The notes: generated from the sequence alone by a model not told the origin. Shown: positions 34,359-44,820, counted from the first letter of the stretch. The stretch is DNA of 64,000 nt from OLB4 sp002050165 (GCA_030263475.1 SZPC01000007.1:68541-132540), one strand, 5' to 3'. Translations and numbers: made by a program.

Positions 34359-35464
34359 TGACTTCCGGCGAAAAATATTCAGCTACAATTTATTTAAATA
34401 ATCTACTTGCTTTTTTTGTGTACCGTTTTTTGAGACTTTTTTTCAGAAAGCAATCCACATTCAGCAAGAATATGGTTTTCATTAACACCGGTCAAATCGG
34501 CGATATAACAATTTCATCACTGTTACTTGAGAATAATCTGCCATCCACTTACAACTATCACTTCATAATTTTAAAGAGATTCCGTCAGGTGTTTAATGAT
34601 TACAGCGGTAAAACGCAAATTATTGAACTCGATGAAAAGAAATATAAATTCAATCCACTTTACAGAACATCATTTATCAAAACAATCCGGAACCTAAAAC
34701 CAGCAAAATGTTACAATCTTACTTCTGCGCGTGGGATAAGCAACGATGAACTTGCACTGCTTTCGGGCGCCGAAGAGACAATTTGTTTCTCAAACAGTTG
34801 GAAAAACCTGAAGAAGTTGTTTTCGAAAAAAATGGATAGTTATTACGAGAGAGTTTTATATCCCGATGAGCAAAACGAATATAAACGACATATAAATTTA
34901 CTAAACCGTGAGTTCGGTATCCCGGAGGAAGAGATTTTTGTGAGAAACAGATTTATGTTTAAATCCGCACTGCGCGACCAAATGAATTATATTACTCTTG
35001 CACCTTTCTCGTCGGAACCGTTGCGATGTTGGCCATTGGAAAAGTTTGCAAATATTTGTGAAATGCTAAAAGGTAAATGTGAGGTTTTAATACTTGGTTC
35101 AAATGAGCAGTACGAAATTTGCGATCAGATATTCTCGGGTATGGAACATGTAATGAACCTTTGTGGAAAAAACAATATTCCCGAGGCAGCGACACTTATC
35201 TCAAAAGCATTATTGCACCTCGGTAATGATTCAGGTTTAACCCACGTTGCATTGAAAATGGGTACACCGGTAGCTGCGATCATTGGTGGCTATTACTTCG
35301 GTAAATTTTTCCCTTTCGAAAATAAAGAGATAAAAGCAAAATATTTTTTTAAAGAAATGGAGTGTTTCGGATGCGAATGGAACTGCATTTATGACCGTGC
35401 CTATTGTGTAACCGATGTTGGCGTTGATGAAGTATTCAGATACATTGAAGCATATTTGAGCTGA
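34358..35464 (+). CDS. Family 9 glycosyltransferase (heptosyltransferase-like), copy 1
   Basis: 368 residues with a GT-B fold. The N-terminal strand FINTGQIGDITISSLLL resembles the IGDvl motif of ADP-heptose transferases. The C-terminal nucleotide-sugar region has APFSSEPLRCWPLEKFA, HLGNDSGLTHVALKMGTP, and a cysteine motif C-x2-C-x3-C-x6-C (CFGCEWNCIYDRAYC) seen in many GT9 proteins. It has an unusual hydrophobic N-terminal stretch before the fold. It starts on the stop of the GT2 gene (TAATGA). It is a clear paralogue of the next gene. Confidence 0.85.
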   Translation: MTSGEKYSATIYLNNLLAFFVYRFLRLFFRKQSTFSKNMVFINTGQIGDITISSLLLENNLPSTYNYHFIILKRFRQVFNDYSGKTQIIELDEKKYKFNPLYRTSFIKTIRNLKPAKCYNLTSARGISNDELALLSGAEETICFSNSWKNLKKLFSKKMDSYYERVLYPDEQNEYKRHINLLNREFGIPEEEIFVRNRFMFKSALRDQMNYITLAPFSSEPLRCWPLEKFANICEMLKGKCEVLILGSNEQYEICDQIFSGMEHVMNLCGKNNIPEAATLISKALLHLGNDSGLTHVALKMGTPVAAIIGGYYFGKFFPFENKEIKAKYFFKEMECFGCEWNCIYDRAYCVTDVGVDEVFRYIEAYLS

Positions 35465-35466
35465 CG

Positions 35467-36609
35467 ATGAAACTTAAATCGGAAAAATCTGTAATCCGCA
35501 TTTATTTCAATAACTTCATTGCTTATTTTATTTTTAACTTATTCAAACTCATCTTCGGGAAGAAAACAACCGAACCAAAGAACAATATACTTTTTATAAA
35601 TTCCGGACAGATTGGCGATTTGGTAGTTTCATCGTTATTGTTTGAAAATGAAGATAAGTTACCAGGTAATTTAAACTTTTATTTTGCCTTTAAAAATAAA
35701 TTCACAGGTCTGTTCACCGATTACAAGGGTAGAATAAATTTATTACCGTACAGTTATTATAAGTATAAATACAATCCGATATATAAATATTCGTTATTAA
35801 AAAAGTTTCATTCATTAAATGCAGTTGCCTGTTACAATCTTACCGCTGCGCGTGGGATACAAAACGATGAAATGGCATTGCTCTCGGGAGCAAAGGGTAT
35901 ATTCTGTACTGATAACAGCTGGAAATATTTGAAGAAATTGTTTGGTAAAAAAATGGATTTACAATACGATGAAGTAATGTTTACAAATGTTCAAAACGAG
36001 TACACAAAGCACATAAGGTTAATAACGAAAAGATTTCATGTAAAACTTGACGATCTGGAGTTTAAAAACAGGTTTACATTTAAAAGAAATCCTGAATTAA
36101 TTTCTACGCTTCCAAAAGGTTATCTTACTATGGCTCCGTTTTCATCAATACGAGAGAAGTCGTGGCCATTATACAAGTTCAAGGAATTAACCGAAAAACT
36201 AAATGACAGAAAATTTGTTATCCTCGGAACACCTGCACAAGGAAAAATAATTTCAAAAGAGTTTGGAAATGCGGGCAATGTTTTAAATTGTTGCGGAGAT
36301 TTTAAACTAAACGAAGTTGCGTCAATCATATATGATTCTTCTTTTCACATCGGCAATGATTCCGGTCTAACCCATATTGCGCTTAAACTCGGAGTTCCTT
36401 TCGCATCAGTGATCGGCGGTTATAATTTTAATAAATTCTTTCCTTTTGTGTACGAAGGAATGATTGGCAGATATTTTTTCGTTCCGCTTAAATGTTTCGG
36501 GTGTGAATGGAATTGCATTTATGACCGTGCAAAATGCCTCACTGATGTTCCGGTTGAGGATGTTTATATTTATGTCTCGCGAATGTTAAAGGAGCTTGAA
36601 GGCAAATGA
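35467..36609 (+). CDS. Family 9 glycosyltransferase (heptosyltransferase-like), copy 2
   Basis: 380 residues, paralogous over its full length to the preceding gene. The same blocks recur in the same order: NSGQIGDLVVSSLLF, AARGIQNDEMALLSGA, LKKLFGKKMD, HIGNDSGLTHIALKLGVP and CFGCEWNCIYDRAKC. The gene starts two bases after copy 1 ends. A tandem duplication followed by divergence is implied, probably giving two related transferases acting on successive sugars. Its TGA overlaps the next start by four bases. Confidence 0.85.
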   Translation: MKLKSEKSVIRIYFNNFIAYFIFNLFKLIFGKKTTEPKNNILFINSGQIGDLVVSSLLFENEDKLPGNLNFYFAFKNKFTGLFTDYKGRINLLPYSYYKYKYNPIYKYSLLKKFHSLNAVACYNLTAARGIQNDEMALLSGAKGIFCTDNSWKYLKKLFGKKMDLQYDEVMFTNVQNEYTKHIRLITKRFHVKLDDLEFKNRFTFKRNPELISTLPKGYLTMAPFSSIREKSWPLYKFKELTEKLNDRKFVILGTPAQGKIISKEFGNAGNVLNCCGDFKLNEVASIIYDSSFHIGNDSGLTHIALKLGVPFASVIGGYNFNKFFPFVYEGMIGRYFFVPLKCFGCEWNCIYDRAKCLTDVPVEDVYIYVSRMLKELEGK

Positions 36610-37673
36610 AAGTATTAATGATCTCACCAAATTTCAACAAAGTATGCGGACGCTCCAGAATGGTTTATAACTTAATCAGGGGATTGAAAGAGAAGAATAT
36701 TCATTGTGAATTGATTACAAACGGTGGTGATAATATTGCGAAGCTTAAAAGTCTCAATGTTAAGGTTCATTTTGAAGATGTTAATCCTGAAAAGAAAAAT
36801 ATATCGGGATTTTTAAAAGCGAGAAGTAAATTAATTGGTTTGACACAAAGCGGTGAGTTTGAAATTGTTCACGTTCATCATCGCTTTCATGATTTACTCT
36901 TGTCATCGGTTACTTTTCAGAATTACAGGAGCGTTCACACTGTGCACAGTTACCTTTCCGGTAAACGTTCGTTTGGTTTTAACGCGGATTTAATTGTTCC
37001 TGTGAGTTTCTTTATACGGGATCATTTAATCAAAGATCATCGCGTGAATACCAAAAAGTTAACTACCATTCATAATTTTATAAATCCGGGTGATTACAAC
37101 TTCGATATGAAACTGGAAAAATTACCAGGTCACTTTGTTATCCTGACAATAGGAAGATTTCATCCGGAGAAGGATTTATTTACCCAGTTGAAAGCAATGA
37201 AATACCTGAATAATCCCAATGTGAAATTGTTGATATGTGGTGAAGGTGAGGAAGGGAAGCTCTATTCAGACTTCATTAAAGAAAATAAACTTAATGTAGA
37301 ATTAATTTCTAAAACAGATAACATTTCATCATTAATTTCAATGTCGGATATTTGTATGATGAGTTCGGTTAATGAACCGTTTGGATTGTTTGTGTTAGAA
37401 TCGGGATTATATAGAAAACCTTTTATAGGAGCGAATTCGGGAGGCATAAAGGAATTAATTGATAATCAAATCACGGGATTTCTTTTCCCTGCCCGCGATC
37501 CCGAAAAACTTGCAATGCTTATCCGTGAAACAATAAATAATTTTGATGCTGCTTTGAAGTGCGGTGAAAATCTCTATCGAAAGGTGATTGAAAACTTTAC
37601 ACCGGAAAGGGGGATAGAGGAATACATTAATTGTTACAATAAATTGCTTAATGATCAAACTATACGCAAATAA
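36606..37673 (+). CDS. Family 4 (GT-B) glycosyltransferase
   Basis: 355 residues. The N-terminus MKVLMISPNFNKVCGRSRMVYNLI and VHVHHRFHD fit the acceptor domain. The donor domain shows LTIGRFHPEKDL and EPFGLFVLESGLYRKPFIGANSGGIKELI, the E-x7-E motif of GT4 retaining enzymes. Donor and acceptor are unknown. It overlaps the GT9 gene by 4 bases and the methyltransferase gene by 23 bases, so the whole set from 32357 is one operon. Confidence 0.9.
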   Translation: MKVLMISPNFNKVCGRSRMVYNLIRGLKEKNIHCELITNGGDNIAKLKSLNVKVHFEDVNPEKKNISGFLKARSKLIGLTQSGEFEIVHVHHRFHDLLLSSVTFQNYRSVHTVHSYLSGKRSFGFNADLIVPVSFFIRDHLIKDHRVNTKKLTTIHNFINPGDYNFDMKLEKLPGHFVILTIGRFHPEKDLFTQLKAMKYLNNPNVKLLICGEGEEGKLYSDFIKENKLNVELISKTDNISSLISMSDICMMSSVNEPFGLFVLESGLYRKPFIGANSGGIKELIDNQITGFLFPARDPEKLAMLIRETINNFDAALKCGENLYRKVIENFTPERGIEEYINCYNKLLNDQTIRK

Positions 37674-38430
37674 ATTTTTAATCTCCGTTAAACAAAACGG
37701 ATTTGCTTGGTCAATATATCGTTTCGGTAGCCGGTATTCACCGATTGCAAAAAACTTTTTCCTGTCAAAATTAAAAAAAATTGAATTGCGGAATAATATT
37801 CCCGGTCTGAATACATTCGAACAAAACTACCGTTTCTGGAACGATTACGATTGGAAAAGAGGAGGTGAAGAATGGTCGGTTGACAAAGAATGGAAAGAAA
37901 AGTTGAAAGATATGATTATTACAAACGAAATTAGCAACGAAGATACCGTACTTGAAATCGGTCCGGGTACAGGGCGAATGACGAAATATTTACTGCAACA
38001 GGCCCGGCAGGTAATCGGTGTTGAGATTTCCCGCAAGTGTGTTGATATTCTCAATGATACTTTCCGGAAATCGGATAACTTCACCGTGTATCATATTGAT
38101 TCGATTTCTTTGCCGTTTGTGAAAAATAAGTCTATAGACATAATATTCTCTTATGATGTTTTCGTGCATATAGACAAAGTTGTGTTTGAAAAGTATTTTT
38201 CAGAATTCGATAGAATTTTAAAGCCTGATGGGAAAATCGTAATTCATTACAATAAAACGGGAGAAAAAGAGGGAACTTTCTTCAGTAAATTTAATGAGCG
38301 CGATTTTAATTATCTTTTGTCAAAGTTTGGATTCAAGTTAGTTAATGACATTGATCCGTATTTGTTGAGAGACAATATACCTACCGGGAAAGGTTCAGGA
38401 CAAAGTGTTTCTATATTAAAACGTAATTAA
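37651..38430 (+). CDS. Class I SAM-dependent methyltransferase
   Basis: 259 residues. The SAM-binding motif I is VLEIGPGTGRMTKYLL, followed by acidic motif II in VIGVEISRKCVDIL and the post-motif IIFSYDVFVHID. The N-terminal 70 residues are basic and hydrophobic and may touch the membrane. Position inside a glycosyltransferase operon suggests methylation of a sugar or glycan end, but the methyl acceptor cannot be read from sequence. Confidence 0.85.
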   Translation: MIKLYANKFLISVKQNGFAWSIYRFGSRYSPIAKNFFLSKLKKIELRNNIPGLNTFEQNYRFWNDYDWKRGGEEWSVDKEWKEKLKDMIITNEISNEDTVLEIGPGTGRMTKYLLQQARQVIGVEISRKCVDILNDTFRKSDNFTVYHIDSISLPFVKNKSIDIIFSYDVFVHIDKVVFEKYFSEFDRILKPDGKIVIHYNKTGEKEGTFFSKFNERDFNYLLSKFGFKLVNDIDPYLLRDNIPTGKGSGQSVSILKRN

Positions 38431-38431
38431 A

Positions 38432-39181
38432 GTGGCGCAGACTGTTACGCTTGATAATATTAAATACTATTGCACAACTTATGATGAGTTAATTGAACTA
38501 ATCCTGAACTCTATTGCCGAAAGAAAACAGACTTTAATTACTTACATTAATCAATATGTGTTTAACTACTCCGTTGATAATTTATCCTTCAAGGAGTTGC
38601 TGCAAAACTTTGATATAGTTCATCCCGATGGTACTGGGATATATAATGCGCTGAAATTTCTATATAAATTTCAAACAAAAATACAAAGAATAAATGGCTC
38701 TGATCTCTATCCGAAGCTTATTGAAAGGATCAGTAAGACGGGACATAAGATATTTTATATTGGCGGAATTGAGCAAACAAAAATTGTAATTGATTCGAAC
38801 AGTGAAAAGTTTTGCAGTGCAGGAGTTATATCGAACTCGGGATTCAAAAAAAATACCGATATTGGAAAAAGGTTAAACTTAGTTTCACCCGAAATTGTGT
38901 TTGTCGGACTTGGAACACCTTATCAGGAAGAGATTGCGGTTATGTTGAAACAAGAAACAAAAGTTCCGGTGATAATTTGTTGTGGTAGTGGAATTGATAT
39001 TATTGCCGGAAGTTACAAACGACCACCGGTGCTAATAAGAAATTTGCATCTCGAATGGTTGTACAAATTGATTTTTGATTTCAACAGGACGTGGAAAAGG
39101 TACGTTATAGGAATTCCTGTCTTTATTTTTAAAATATTATATTATAAAATTACCTCGCAAAGTAAAAAAAATTCCGGATGA
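38432..39181 (+). CDS. WecG/TagA/CpsF-family glycosyltransferase
   Basis: 249 residues starting at GTG 38432. Family motifs are ITYINQYVFNYS, HPDGTGI, RINGSDLYPKLIERI, FYIGG, VFVGLGTPYQEEI and GSGIDIIAG, then the basic C-terminal IRNLHLEWLYKLIF that anchors to the membrane. Members add the second sugar (often ManNAc or ManNAcA) to undecaprenyl-linked GlcNAc. Its stop overlaps the following C25 peptidase gene by 4 bases, which directly links glycan assembly to a T9SS protein. Confidence 0.92.
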   Translation: MAQTVTLDNIKYYCTTYDELIELILNSIAERKQTLITYINQYVFNYSVDNLSFKELLQNFDIVHPDGTGIYNALKFLYKFQTKIQRINGSDLYPKLIERISKTGHKIFYIGGIEQTKIVIDSNSEKFCSAGVISNSGFKKNTDIGKRLNLVSPEIVFVGLGTPYQEEIAVMLKQETKVPVIICCGSGIDIIAGSYKRPPVLIRNLHLEWLYKLIFDFNRTWKRYVIGIPVFIFKILYYKITSQSKKNSG

Positions 39182-42100
39182 GATATGTATTGGTTTATTT
39201 AGTTTTGCTCGTTTCAAGCCAGGGCATCTTTGCGCAGAATTACAGTTGGGTAGAGCCGGGTGAAACATATCTCAAGTTTTATACAGTTTCAGACGGAATT
39301 CACAGAATTGATTATAACGACTTTCTTAATTCCGGAGTAAACCCATCCACAATTAATCCAAAAACCCTCAAGGTCATTTATCGTGGGAATGAAGTACCTG
39401 TATATGTTGCAGGTGAATCAAACGAAGTTTTTGAACCGGGTGAATTCCTTGATGTATATTGTACACGGAATTACGGCGGAGTTGAAAATTACTACAATCT
39501 TGCGGTAATTCAATATACGAAAGATGAATATTACAACCTGTACTCTGATACAAACGTGTATTGGATAAGTTGGGGCGGCGCTAATGGACGTCGGTTTGAT
39601 GAATCACCGTTAAGCGCTAACGTCCCTTATGAGTTTAGTTATTTCGAGAAATATTTTCATGCTGAAAATGATGTTGTTTATTCGCTTGGTGAAAAAAATT
39701 CATCAACTGATTACAGAAACTTCAGCAACGAACTTGTAATTGGCGAAGGTTGGTACTGGAGAGAAATGCAGAGAAATGCATACGTTGCCGATACGTTTTC
39801 ACTGCAAGGTATAAATCCACAGGTGCAGAATTTTAAAATAAAACTGTTTGCATACCCTAACTCGGCATCTACTTCAATTGCTTATGAACACTGGCTAATC
39901 GCAAAAGTTAACGGTGTAATTACCGATACAATTAAATCGGATAACTATAATAAACTTGATACCACTCTTTTATTTCCAACATCACTACTCAATCCCAATT
40001 CAGTAAACATAATTAATTTCACGTATTCCGGACCAACCGGCTTTAACGGGAGATTATACTTTGATTTTTTCAGGACAATTGTTCCCGCAAATTTTGAATT
40101 TGAGAATGGAAGTATAACATTTGAATCTCAAAATCAGGATTCTGCATCAAGAATTTTCAACATAAGTGGTTACAATTCAGGAGCAGAACTTAATATTTAC
40201 GATATAAAAAATTCCATCAGGATTACCAATTTTACTCAAAACGGAAATTCGATCACCTTTAGTGGCAAAGGAAACGGTAAATTTTTAATTGAGAACAAAA
40301 CCATTTCGAGAAAACCGTTCCGGATTGAGCAAAAAGTATTACCCGACTTAATTTCAACCACCAACGGAGCAGATTTCATTGTTGTCTATCCGGATTTATT
40401 TAGCTCACAAGCGGAGCAATTGAGGTTACACCGTGAAACGTTTAGCGGGTTGAGATCGGTCAAAGTTAAGATTTCGGATATTTACGATATTTTTAATTTC
40501 GGGTTAGAAGATCCGGCTGCATTGCGCAATTTTATGTCTTATGTATATTCAAACTGGCAGGCGCCGAAGGTTAAATACCTCTGCTTATTTGGTCGCGGTT
40601 CGGTTGATCCAAAGATGAATCTTGCAACTTCACAATATTACAGGAACCATGTTCCGGTTTGGGGCAATCCGGTAACTGATAATTATTTTGTAAACTTTAC
40701 AACGAGTACATTTGCTTTCGTACCGAAAGTTGCTGTTGGTAGAATTCCGGTTTACACTGTTCAGGAAGCTCAGGAAGTTACTGATAAGATCATTGCGTAC
40801 GATTTACAACCCAATGACAGATGGAACAAGAATCACACGTTCATTACCGGTGGATTCAACCATGCCGAACAACTTCAGTTTGCAAGTCAATCAGACGCTC
40901 ACATTTCAAATTACATTACGTCAAAACCTGTCAGAGGTGTTCCGGTAAGGATTTACAGAAATGATTCTACCGGTCAGGTTTCATTTAACTTTCAGGATTC
41001 AATTCTTAAAGTAATTGATGCAGGTACACTTCTGGTAAATTATATCGGTCACGCTGCAACTTCATTCTGGGATAACGGAATTGAGGATCCGTCAATTGTG
41101 AACAACATAGACAAGCTTTCGTTCATAATGAGTTTCACATGTTTCACCGGAAAATTTGCAGAAGGAAATGAGAGGGCATTCGGGGAAAAGTTTTTACTCT
41201 TACCGGATAAAGGGGCAATTGGCTTTATTGGTTCAACCGGATGGAGTTTTGTTATTTCCGGTAACACTATGAACGGAAATGTTTTCAGAGCATACAGTTA
41301 CGACAATTTAAGATCGTTTGGTGATTTAATGAAACGAGCTGCTGAATACATGGTTCAGGATACCGCAAGTTTTTCTTCAAGGAATATGATAAACTGTTAC
41401 GGTTTGACCGGCGATCCGGCACAGGAATTAAAACTTCCAAATCATCCCGAACTTGCATTGCTTCCAAATGATTATTCCCTCTCTAAACAATATCCGTCAC
41501 TTGCGGAAGATGTAACCATGAATGTTACATCGTATAACTTTGGAAATGAGGCGGACTCGGTTAAGATAAATTTCAAACTCAAACGTAATGGTTCTGTAAA
41601 AAACGAATACGATACAATTTTTTATAATTTGGGATTTACCGATACGATTCCTTATGAATTTGTAATGGATACACTTGGTGTTTATACAATTGACGTAACA
41701 ATTGATCCCGATAACTGGTATTCCAGGGATGACCCGAATAACAATAAAATTATAGTATCGGTACCACTCAGAAATGTATCTTATGTTCCGTTAAAGCCGG
41801 TTGATAATCAGGTCTTCGGAAAAAAGTCTATTAAGGTTACAGGTCTTAATCCCGCGGTTGATCACAACAATAGTGATGTAACAGTTATTGTGCAGATTGA
41901 TACAACAGTTAATTTCAATTCTTCATTTAGGCTTACTTATTTCGACAATGAAATTTCAGGCGTTGCAACATCGTTCAATGTAAATATTCCCCTGGCAGAT
42001 ACCGGAATCGTTTATTACTGGCGAACCAACGCAATTGTCAATGGTGATAGTTCAGGCTGGTCAGAGATAAGGAGATTTACTTATAATCCGGAGTTTGATG

Positions 42101-44037
42101 CGTTAACATTCGGGTCAAAAGTGATTAATGCGGAAGATTCAGATTCAGGTTCAATAACCGTTTTAAAAAATCTGGGCGGACAATTTGACAGCCATGAACT
42201 GAATGGTGTGGAATATAACAACAGCCTCAGTGGTTTAACCTTACAAACTTTTAACGGAAATATTTTAGCCAGATCACACGGCGCAAATGCGTTTGATGCC
42301 TCATATTTCAAGGTGAACAATTCGGAATTCTTTCTTATAAATGACGAATATATGGGATATAATTTCGTTAAATTGCGAAAAATAGACGGTAAGATTCTTG
42401 AGGTAAAGAATTTTAAAATGACTTCCGGAACATCTTCTGATTCGATAGTGAATTTTCTTAACACTTTTAATAGTAATAATATTCTCATTGTTGTAAAGGG
42501 ATATCCTGCAAATCAAAATTTACTTCAACAGAATGCAAGGGACAAAATTAGGCAATTTGGCAGTAACTACGCAGATTCAGTAAATAATTTTCTTGATAAA
42601 TGGAGTTTCATAAGTATTCCAGATAGCAACGGGGGTTTCGAAACGGCTGAAGCATTTTTCCGGTATGATGGTAATTGGGTTCCGGCAGAGTGTGAAATTG
42701 AAACAATGTTTACAGTAACTACGGGAAAAGTTTCACAGGTTTTCGGGACTGCGGATAGTTGGACGCTCCTTAGTTGGCAATATGATATTGTTAGCTCTTC
42801 AAACTCTTTTGTCGTTAATATTTTCGGTATTAGAGAAGATGGAAACGAAGAACTTTTATTTGGTGAAATCACAAATCAAACAGAAATAGATTTAACCGGT
42901 GTAAATTCGTTTACGTACCCACAACTGAAAATGTCAGTTACTATGTCAATGGATACCATAAATCCAGTCGGGTCGCCGGTTTTGCGAAATATTAAAATGA
43001 AGTATTTACCACCGGGTGAACTTATACCTGATCAGAATTCAATTACGCTTTCCTCCGATAGAATTTTATACGGTGATACGGTGAGAGTTAGCCTCAATAT
43101 TTATAACGAGGGTTATAATGCTGTGAACGGGATTTTAAACAGATATAGTTTCATTTCTTCAAACGGTAGCGAAATTAAAATATTTGATACTCTCCAGGCT
43201 ACACTGCAACCCGGGGATTCGATTAGTTCTACAGTATTGTTTGATTCTGAAGAGTTCAATAGTGCGGTTTCAAATCCGGGTTTGGTCAATGTTGTCTTTG
43301 AATCAAAACCATTGAACAATCAAAATCAGCTCGTAGAGTTCAATGATTATGCGTTTACGCAAATTTTAATATCACCGGATTCGATAAGTCCGCAACTTGA
43401 TATTACATTTGATGGTGCAAAGGTAATTAACGGAGACTTCATTGCAGTGAAGCCCGATATTCAGATAATTTTTAGTGATGACGGAGTTGAAGAAATCAAC
43501 CCGGGAGATACATTGCTCGTGAGGATAAAATTAAATAATCAGCCTGTTCCTTATTTCATCGGGACAAATCCAAATCCCGAAATTACGTTTGAGGTACTTG
43601 ATAACATTGTCAGACCGAGGTTGAAGATAAACTTTAAACCTGAACTTGGCGGTGGTACGAACAGATTTGAATTTATTACCAGAGATCAAACGGGAAATAT
43701 AGGTGACAGTGTTTCCCTGAGATTAACTGTGGATGCAGGATTGGGTATAAAAGACCTTCTGAATTATCCAAACCCGATGAAAGATAAAACCGTATTTGCA
43801 TTTAAACTGTCCGGTGCTGAAACTCCCGGTAGTTGCAAGATAAATATCTATACAGTTGCTGGTCGGTTGGTGAAGGTGATTGAATCATCGGCACATATCG
43901 GATATAATGAAATTGAATGGGATGGCAGGGATAATGACGGCGACTTGATGGCGAACGGTGTATATTTCTATCGGATGATAATTGAAGGGCAGGGCGATAA
44001 GGAGGGTTCAACTCAACGGCTTGTGATTCTGAGGTAA
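39178..44037 (+). CDS. Giant C25 (gingipain/PorU-like) peptidase with T9SS type-A sorting domain, copy 1
   Basis: 1619 residues with a signal peptide (about 1-19, ending FAQ). Beta-rich N-terminal domains precede a Peptidase_C25 domain at about 380-720. Here the His-Cys dyad is visible as H625 in NYIGHAAT and C655 in SFTCFTGKF, followed by AIGFIGSTGWS. Several Ig/fibronectin-like domains follow. The end, from about 1529, is a T9SS type-A domain starting NYPNPMKDK and finishing VYFYRMI...LVILR. C25 members include gingipains and the T9SS sortase PorU, which cleaves sorting domains and attaches glycan. It is translationally coupled to the WecG-like transferase gene. Whether it is a sortase or a plain surface protease cannot be decided here. 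Confidence 0.85.
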   Translation: MRYVLVYLVLLVSSQGIFAQNYSWVEPGETYLKFYTVSDGIHRIDYNDFLNSGVNPSTINPKTLKVIYRGNEVPVYVAGESNEVFEPGEFLDVYCTRNYGGVENYYNLAVIQYTKDEYYNLYSDTNVYWISWGGANGRRFDESPLSANVPYEFSYFEKYFHAENDVVYSLGEKNSSTDYRNFSNELVIGEGWYWREMQRNAYVADTFSLQGINPQVQNFKIKLFAYPNSASTSIAYEHWLIAKVNGVITDTIKSDNYNKLDTTLLFPTSLLNPNSVNIINFTYSGPTGFNGRLYFDFFRTIVPANFEFENGSITFESQNQDSASRIFNISGYNSGAELNIYDIKNSIRITNFTQNGNSITFSGKGNGKFLIENKTISRKPFRIEQKVLPDLISTTNGADFIVVYPDLFSSQAEQLRLHRETFSGLRSVKVKISDIYDIFNFGLEDPAALRNFMSYVYSNWQAPKVKYLCLFGRGSVDPKMNLATSQYYRNHVPVWGNPVTDNYFVNFTTSTFAFVPKVAVGRIPVYTVQEAQEVTDKIIAYDLQPNDRWNKNHTFITGGFNHAEQLQFASQSDAHISNYITSKPVRGVPVRIYRNDSTGQVSFNFQDSILKVIDAGTLLVNYIGHAATSFWDNGIEDPSIVNNIDKLSFIMSFTCFTGKFAEGNERAFGEKFLLLPDKGAIGFIGSTGWSFVISGNTMNGNVFRAYSYDNLRSFGDLMKRAAEYMVQDTASFSSRNMINCYGLTGDPAQELKLPNHPELALLPNDYSLSKQYPSLAEDVTMNVTSYNFGNEADSVKINFKLKRNGSVKNEYDTIFYNLGFTDTIPYEFVMDTLGVYTIDVTIDPDNWYSRDDPNNNKIIVSVPLRNVSYVPLKPVDNQVFGKKSIKVTGLNPAVDHNNSDVTVIVQIDTTVNFNSSFRLTYFDNEISGVATSFNVNIPLADTGIVYYWRTNAIVNGDSSGWSEIRRFTYNPEFDALTFGSKVINAEDSDSGSITVLKNLGGQFDSHELNGVEYNNSLSGLTLQTFNGNILARSHGANAFDASYFKVNNSEFFLINDEYMGYNFVKLRKIDGKILEVKNFKMTSGTSSDSIVNFLNTFNSNNILIVVKGYPANQNLLQQNARDKIRQFGSNYADSVNNFLDKWSFISIPDSNGGFETAEAFFRYDGNWVPAECEIETMFTVTTGKVSQVFGTADSWTLLSWQYDIVSSSNSFVVNIFGIREDGNEELLFGEITNQTEIDLTGVNSFTYPQLKMSVTMSMDTINPVGSPVLRNIKMKYLPPGELIPDQNSITLSSDRILYGDTVRVSLNIYNEGYNAVNGILNRYSFISSNGSEIKIFDTLQATLQPGDSISSTVLFDSEEFNSAVSNPGLVNVVFESKPLNNQNQLVEFNDYAFTQILISPDSISPQLDITFDGAKVINGDFIAVKPDIQIIFSDDGVEEINPGDTLLVRIKLNNQPVPYFIGTNPNPEITFEVLDNIVRPRLKINFKPELGGGTNRFEFITRDQTGNIGDSVSLRLTVDAGLGIKDLLNYPNPMKDKTVFAFKLSGAETPGSCKINIYTVAGRLVKVIESSAHIGYNEIEWDGRDNDGDLMANGVYFYRMIIEGQGDKEGSTQRLVILR

Positions 44038-44114
44038 TTTTAATACGGTAGATACATTTCGCGATATCAATTTAATTTAGAGTATTGATATTTTTCAAAA
44101 AACCTAAAAGAGAG

Positions 44115-44152
44115 AACAGAAACCCATACGTCGGATGAGTTTCTGTTTTTTT
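44115..44152. terminator. Probably bidirectional terminator between convergent genes
   Basis: AACAGAAAC (44115-44123) pairs with GTTTCTGTT (44139-44147) around a 15-base loop. T residues follow on the forward side and A-rich sequence precedes it (T on the reverse strand is short). It lies between the stops of the C25 gene and the reverse-strand T9SS cargo gene. Confidence 0.75.
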
Positions 44153-44169
44153 ATCTACAATGTAAAACG

Positions 44170-44820
44170 CTATTTGATTACTACCATTTTTTTGAACTGT
44201 GAAAACTTGTTAGTCCTGATTCCATAGAAGTAAGTACCGCTGGGGAGTTTTGAAGCATCGTAAATAATTTCAAATTGTCCTGCAGATTTCTTTCCGAGAT
44301 TGATTTCAGCAATTATACTTCCCTTCAAGTCGAAAACGTAAAATGTTACATCTTGTGAAACTGGTAGGCTAAAATTAATTCTTGTAATCGGGTTGAACGG
44401 ATTAGGGAAATTATTTCCCAGAGAAAAATCATTCGGTGTTGTACCGTTGGTCTGATTTACATTTACATTACAAATTGTTGCTACTGTAAATGCATTCTGA
44501 AGGAAATATGAATTATTGAATTGATCGAGAACGTCCATATCCCGGAGCCCTAAAGCTGCTGATGGTGAGATATTTAAATCTGCCGTTAAAACAGAATCAT
44601 TAACAATTTGTACATTAAACGCAGATAGCCCTTCACCCGAAAAAACGACCACATAATATGATGAAAGCGTCCACTCAGTTCCTGATCCGGTGATTGTTAA
44701 GCCATAAGAGTTTCCCGGAATTCCGCAATTCGGATCTACACCTGTAACAATTTGTGATTGTAGCGAAGTATGGTAGAGGCAAAATATTATAAGAGCTGAC
44801 ACGAAATTTCTAATCATCAA
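44170..44820 (-). CDS. Small secreted T9SS type-A sorting-domain protein
   Basis: 216 residues with a signal peptide (about 1-22). An IPT/TIG-like beta domain (about 25-115) begins VDPNCGIPGNSYGLTITGSG. A T9SS type-A sorting domain starts at NNFPNPFNPITRINFSLP and ends GTYFYGIRTNKFSQFKKMVVIK. It is exported and presumably surface-displayed; no enzyme motif is seen. The start overlaps the end of the polymerase gene upstream by 11 bases, which couples this cargo protein to glycan assembly. Confidence 0.85.
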   Translation of the reverse strand: MMIRNFVSALIIFCLYHTSLQSQIVTGVDPNCGIPGNSYGLTITGSGTEWTLSSYYVVVFSGEGLSAFNVQIVNDSVLTADLNISPSAALGLRDMDVLDQFNNSYFLQNAFTVATICNVNVNQTNGTTPNDFSLGNNFPNPFNPITRINFSLPVSQDVTFYVFDLKGSIIAEINLGKKSAGQFEIIYDASKLPSGTYFYGIRTNKFSQFKKMVVIK

